Shown piece by piece: positions 4,986 through 7,489 of a DNA stretch of 7,489 bases; the first letter of the stretch is position 1; each line of letters starts with the position of its first letter. The notes below the pieces were generated by a model. The model was given only the letters and a program-made list of their open reading frames with translations, made no database searches and was not told the origin of the DNA. Location of the stretch: the NCBI GenBank assembly GCA_900758495.1, contig CAAERO010000023.1, positions 1-7,489 on the forward strand. Reading direction: 5' to 3'. This stretch comes from Bacilli bacterium. GTDB lineage: Bacteria > Bacillota_I > Bacilli_A > RF39 > UBA660. The position numbers and the translations under genes are program-made.

Positions 4986-5363
4986 ATGAATAAAATAAGT
5001 TGTGATTGTAATATAATTCATAAGGAAGCTGTATATAATACTAAAAAGATGTTAGAAGAAATAAAAATATTTAATGATGTATCTAATTTTTTTAAAATAA
5101 TTGGTGATAATACTAGAATAAAAATATTATTTTCTCTTGATAATAATGAAATGTGTGTTTTCGATATAGCAAATACCTTAGGAATGAGTAAATCATCAAT
5201 ATCACACCAGTTAAGTATTTTAAAAGAAAATGGGATAATTAAATCTAGACGAAGTGGAAAGGAAGTATACTATACATTAGATGATGAACACGTAAGTGAA
5301 GTGTTTGAAGTAGCACTAGAACATATTAAACATAAGAAAGGAGAATTAAATGAAAAAATATAA
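4986..5363 (+). CDS. ArsR/SmtB-family metal-responsive repressor (CadC/CzrA-like), 125 aa
   Basis: A winged-helix homodimeric repressor expected to release its operator on binding Zn, Cd or Pb. The DNA-binding helices are CVFDIANTLGMSKSSISHQLSILKENGII (57-85), and the wing is RRSGKEVYYTLDDE. The C-terminal helix carries the complete alpha-5 metal signature: D100, H102, H113, H116 (DxHx10Hx2H), as in SmtB/CzrA. The N-terminal part has CDC (C6, C8), and C57 corresponds to the first Cys of the CVC motif that CadC uses for Cd/Pb, but the second CVC cysteine is phenylalanine (F59). So the soft-metal site is incomplete relative to CadC. ATG 4986 follows AGGAGG (4976-4981); the frame is open upstream to a TTG at 4944, but that lies in the promoter. 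The gene overlaps the ATPase start by 14 nt and is autoregulated if the spacer operator is its own. Confidence 0.93.
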   Translation: MNKISCDCNIIHKEAVYNTKKMLEEIKIFNDVSNFFKIIGDNTRIKILFSLDNNEMCVFDIANTLGMSKSSISHQLSILKENGIIKSRRSGKEVYYTLDDEHVSEVFEVALEHIKHKKGELNEKI

Positions 5364-7380
5364 ATATACAATAAATAATTTAGATTGTGCTAATTGTGCT
5401 AGAGAAATAGAAGAAGCTCTTAGTAAAGATAAAAGATTCAAAAATGTTGTTGTTAATTTTAATACTTCTAAATTATCTTATGAATCTGATGAAACATTCA
5501 CTCTAAAAGAGTTAAATAATCTAGTAAAAAAACAAGAACCAGAGGCTTATTTAACAGAAAGTGAAGAAGTAACAACGAGTGAGTATTCACCTTTAACTTT
5601 AATAATAGGTTTAGTTATCGGTCTTATTGCATATTTTATTAAAATGCCAGTTATTATAAAATATATTCTTTATTTCATAGTATATGGTCTATTACTTTAT
5701 AAGACAACAATTAATGCTGTTAAATTATTAATTAAAAGTAAAACTATTAATGAAAACTTTTTAATAACTATATCTTGTCTTGGTGCCTTAGCAATCGGTG
5801 AAGTATTAGAAGGAATGATGGTAGTAGCATTATATACGATTGGAAAAATTCTAGAACAGAAAGCTATCAACAACTCTAGAAAATCAATAAAAGATTTGAT
5901 TGATATAAAACAAAATTATGCCAATAAAAAGAAAGACTCTACTATAATACAAGTAGCAGTAGAAGAAGTAGAAGTCGGTGATATTTTAGTAGTTAAAAAA
6001 GGGGAGAAGATTCCTCTTGATGGAGTTGTTATTAAAGGAACAACAATGCTTGATACATCTGCTTTAACAGGAGAAAGTGAGGAGGAAAAAGTAGCAGTTG
6101 ATTCTTTAGTATTATCAGGAAGTATTAATAAAAAAGATGTAATTGAAATAAAAGTAACATCTCTTTATGAAGATTCAACAGTATATAAAATACTAGATTT
6201 ATTAGAATCAGCTACTGATAAGAAAACAAAAATGGAAACATCTGTTTCTAAAATAACTAAAGTTTATACACCTGTTATTATTTTATTAGCATTATTAGTA
6301 ATGATTATTTTGCCAATTTTCTTTAAAGTACCTATTAAAACTAGTATCTATCGTGGTTTAACCTTTCTAGTAATTTCTTGTCCATGTGCTATTGCTATTT
6401 CTATACCATTATCATATTTTACAGGAATAGGAGTAGCTAGTAAGAAAGGAATATTAATCAAAGGAAGTACTTATCTTGATAACTTAAGTAATGCTAAAAA
6501 TATCATCTTTGATAAAACAGGAACCCTTACCAATGGAAGCTTTGAAGTTACAGATATTAATATTACTAATAGTAATTATAAAATGGAAAATGTTATTAAA
6601 ATACTAAGAAAAGGTGAATCATTTTCTAATCACCCCATCGCTAAGTCAATTATGAAGTTAAGTGATGAATCAATAGATAACAAAGATATTAAAGACTACC
6701 AAGAAATAGATGGTAAAGGAATATCTTTTACTCTTAATAATCAAAAAGTTTTAATTGGAAATCAAAATTTATGCGGTTGTGATAGTGATACTATTCTACA
6801 TTTAAATATTAATGGTGAACATATCGCATCTATTACGATAAATGATGGTATCAAAGATAAAGCAAAAGAAACTATTAATGGATTAAAAGATTATAATATA
6901 ACACCTTATATGTTTACTGGTGATAAGAAGAATATAGCACTAAATATTGGTAAAAAATTAGGAATTGACAATATTAAATATGAAATGTTACCTAATGAAA
7001 AGTTTGTCGCTTATGAGGAAGTAAGTAAAGATAATAATATTACTATTTTTGTAGGTGATGGTATTAATGATGCTCCAGTTTTAAGAAGAGCAGCTATTGG
7101 TATAGCAATGGGATATGTTGGTCAAGATGCTGCTATTGAAGCAAGTGATATTATTATAATGAAAGATGATCTTATCAAAATACTGACAGCAATTTCTATT
7201 TCTAAATATACCAAACACATTATGAAAGAAAACTTAATCTTTGCTATTTCTACAAAAATATTTATTTTATTACTTAGTATTTTTGGACTTGCTAATATGT
7301 GGTTTGCAGTATTTGCAGATACAGGAGTTACACTTTTAACAGTATTAAATACTTTAAGGATAATAAAGAAGGAAAAGTAG
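5350..7380 (+). CDS. cadA: P1B-2 heavy-metal efflux ATPase (Zn/Cd/Pb, CadA/ZntA type), 676 aa
   Basis: Exports divalent soft metals from the cytoplasm at the cost of ATP. In order: one N-terminal HMA domain with D12-C13-x-x-C16, the DCxxC form typical of Zn/Cd/Pb pumps; two membrane pairs (about 78-125 and 137-175); the actuator with TGES (240-243); membrane helix with C344-P-C346; phosphorylation site DKTGT (D388); H428-P429; hinge GDGIND (569-574); and two last helices carrying K636 and D657, the conserved K and D of the P1B-2 metal site. CPC plus this K/D pair and the ADTG sequence separate it from Cu(I) pumps. Length is slightly under CadA (about 710-730). ATG 5350 follows AAAGGAG (5337-5343) at 6 nt inside the repressor gene, so translation is probably coupled. 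Zn versus Cd versus Pb preference cannot be read from the sequence. No convincing terminator follows. Confidence 0.95.
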   Translation: MKKYKYTINNLDCANCAREIEEALSKDKRFKNVVVNFNTSKLSYESDETFTLKELNNLVKKQEPEAYLTESEEVTTSEYSPLTLIIGLVIGLIAYFIKMPVIIKYILYFIVYGLLLYKTTINAVKLLIKSKTINENFLITISCLGALAIGEVLEGMMVVALYTIGKILEQKAINNSRKSIKDLIDIKQNYANKKKDSTIIQVAVEEVEVGDILVVKKGEKIPLDGVVIKGTTMLDTSALTGESEEEKVAVDSLVLSGSINKKDVIEIKVTSLYEDSTVYKILDLLESATDKKTKMETSVSKITKVYTPVIILLALLVMIILPIFFKVPIKTSIYRGLTFLVISCPCAIAISIPLSYFTGIGVASKKGILIKGSTYLDNLSNAKNIIFDKTGTLTNGSFEVTDINITNSNYKMENVIKILRKGESFSNHPIAKSIMKLSDESIDNKDIKDYQEIDGKGISFTLNNQKVLIGNQNLCGCDSDTILHLNINGEHIASITINDGIKDKAKETINGLKDYNITPYMFTGDKKNIALNIGKKLGIDNIKYEMLPNEKFVAYEEVSKDNNITIFVGDGINDAPVLRRAAIGIAMGYVGQDAAIEASDIIIMKDDLIKILTAISISKYTKHIMKENLIFAISTKIFILLLSIFGLANMWFAVFADTGVTLLTVLNTLRIIKKEK

Positions 7381-7394
7381 GAAAAATCTTCTTA

Positions 7395-7423
7395 TTGTTA
7401 AATGTCAAATATTATGATATTAT
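7395..7423 (+). promoter_or_regulatory. Promoter of the gene at the right edge
   Basis: TTGTTA (7395-7400) and TATTAT (7418-7423) are spaced 17 bp, with TG plus one base before the -10 (TGATATTAT, 7415-7423). Transcription would start near 7430, about 42 nt before the ATG at 7472. A direct repeat ATGTCAA (7402-7408 and 7428-7434) flanks the -10. Confidence 0.5.
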
Positions 7424-7471
7424 TAAGATGTCAAGAATACTGATAAATGATAATAGGAAGTAGGTGTTAGT

Positions 7472-7489
7472 ATGTATCAAGAAACTCTA
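7472..7489 (+). CDS. Start of a further gene, cut by the window end
   Basis: ATG at 7472 opens a frame MYQETL that runs off the end. Upstream are AGGAAG (7455-7460) and AGGTG (7462-7466) as possible ribosome binding sites and an extended -10 promoter at 7395-7423. Six codons are too few to suggest a product. An independent promoter implies it is probably not a required member of the metal operon. Confidence 0.4.

Noticed and set aside
7366..7399. AAGAAG/CTTCTT pairing after the metal ATPase gene
   Set aside because: A 6-bp AU-rich stem with a 16-nt loop and no T-run is not a credible terminator.
1..7489. CRISPR array, tRNA or rRNA genes, insertion sequences, TGA=Trp code
   Set aside because: I saw no regularly spaced repeats, no cloverleaf or rRNA-like sequence, no transposase or terminal inverted repeats, and tryptophans are TGG with long frames intact under the standard code.

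Overview
The window is very AT-rich (about 30% GC by eye) and reads as chromosomal DNA of a low-GC Bacillota/Bacilli organism. A wall-bearing lineage near the Mollicutes, such as Erysipelotrichia or uncultured RF39-type gut bacteria, would fit, but this is inference. All tryptophans in the reading frames are TGG, no gene here ends in TGA, and the long frames stay open under the standard bacterial code, so a TGA=Trp mycoplasma code is unlikely. The penicillin-binding protein shows that the cell makes peptidoglycan.

Layout. (1) 1-870: a small XRE-type repressor gene on the minus strand (58-297), with a terminator at its 3' end, is divergent from a 98-residue single-pass membrane protein of unknown function (529-825). 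Between them lie an unusually GC-rich operator-like patch, a strong plus-strand promoter with two TATAAT boxes, and a leader that folds into a 16-bp hairpin followed by seven T residues. (2) 888-2068: the circularly permuted ribosome-assembly GTPase RbgA/YlqF, convergent with an 83-residue protein that may belong to the DUF2624 family. The two share one hairpin that should terminate both transcripts. (3) 2146-4236: an elongation-type class B penicillin-binding protein with a calcium-loop-like sequence just after its KTG motif. (4) 4305-4916: a divergent Ham1/ITPA-like nucleoside triphosphate pyrophosphatase with its own promoter. (5) 4937-7380: a heavy-metal resistance operon consisting of an ArsR/SmtB-family metal sensor and an overlapping P1B-2 (Zn/Cd/Pb) efflux ATPase. 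Its promoter has an inverted repeat that exactly fills the spacer between -35 and -10. (6) 7381-7489: an extended -10 promoter and the first six codons of another gene.

The metal operon is self-contained. The sensor should sit on the promoter when metal is absent and release it when Zn/Cd/Pb binds, so that the ATPase exports the ion. The other genes are housekeeping functions (ribosome assembly, wall synthesis, nucleotide-pool sanitation), each apparently with its own promoter. The least explained part is the XRE/hairpin/membrane-protein locus at the left end. For five genes the longest open frame begins at GTG or TTG, or carries an upstream extension, that lies inside a ribosome binding site or promoter; I moved those starts to the ATG supported by the ribosome binding site.
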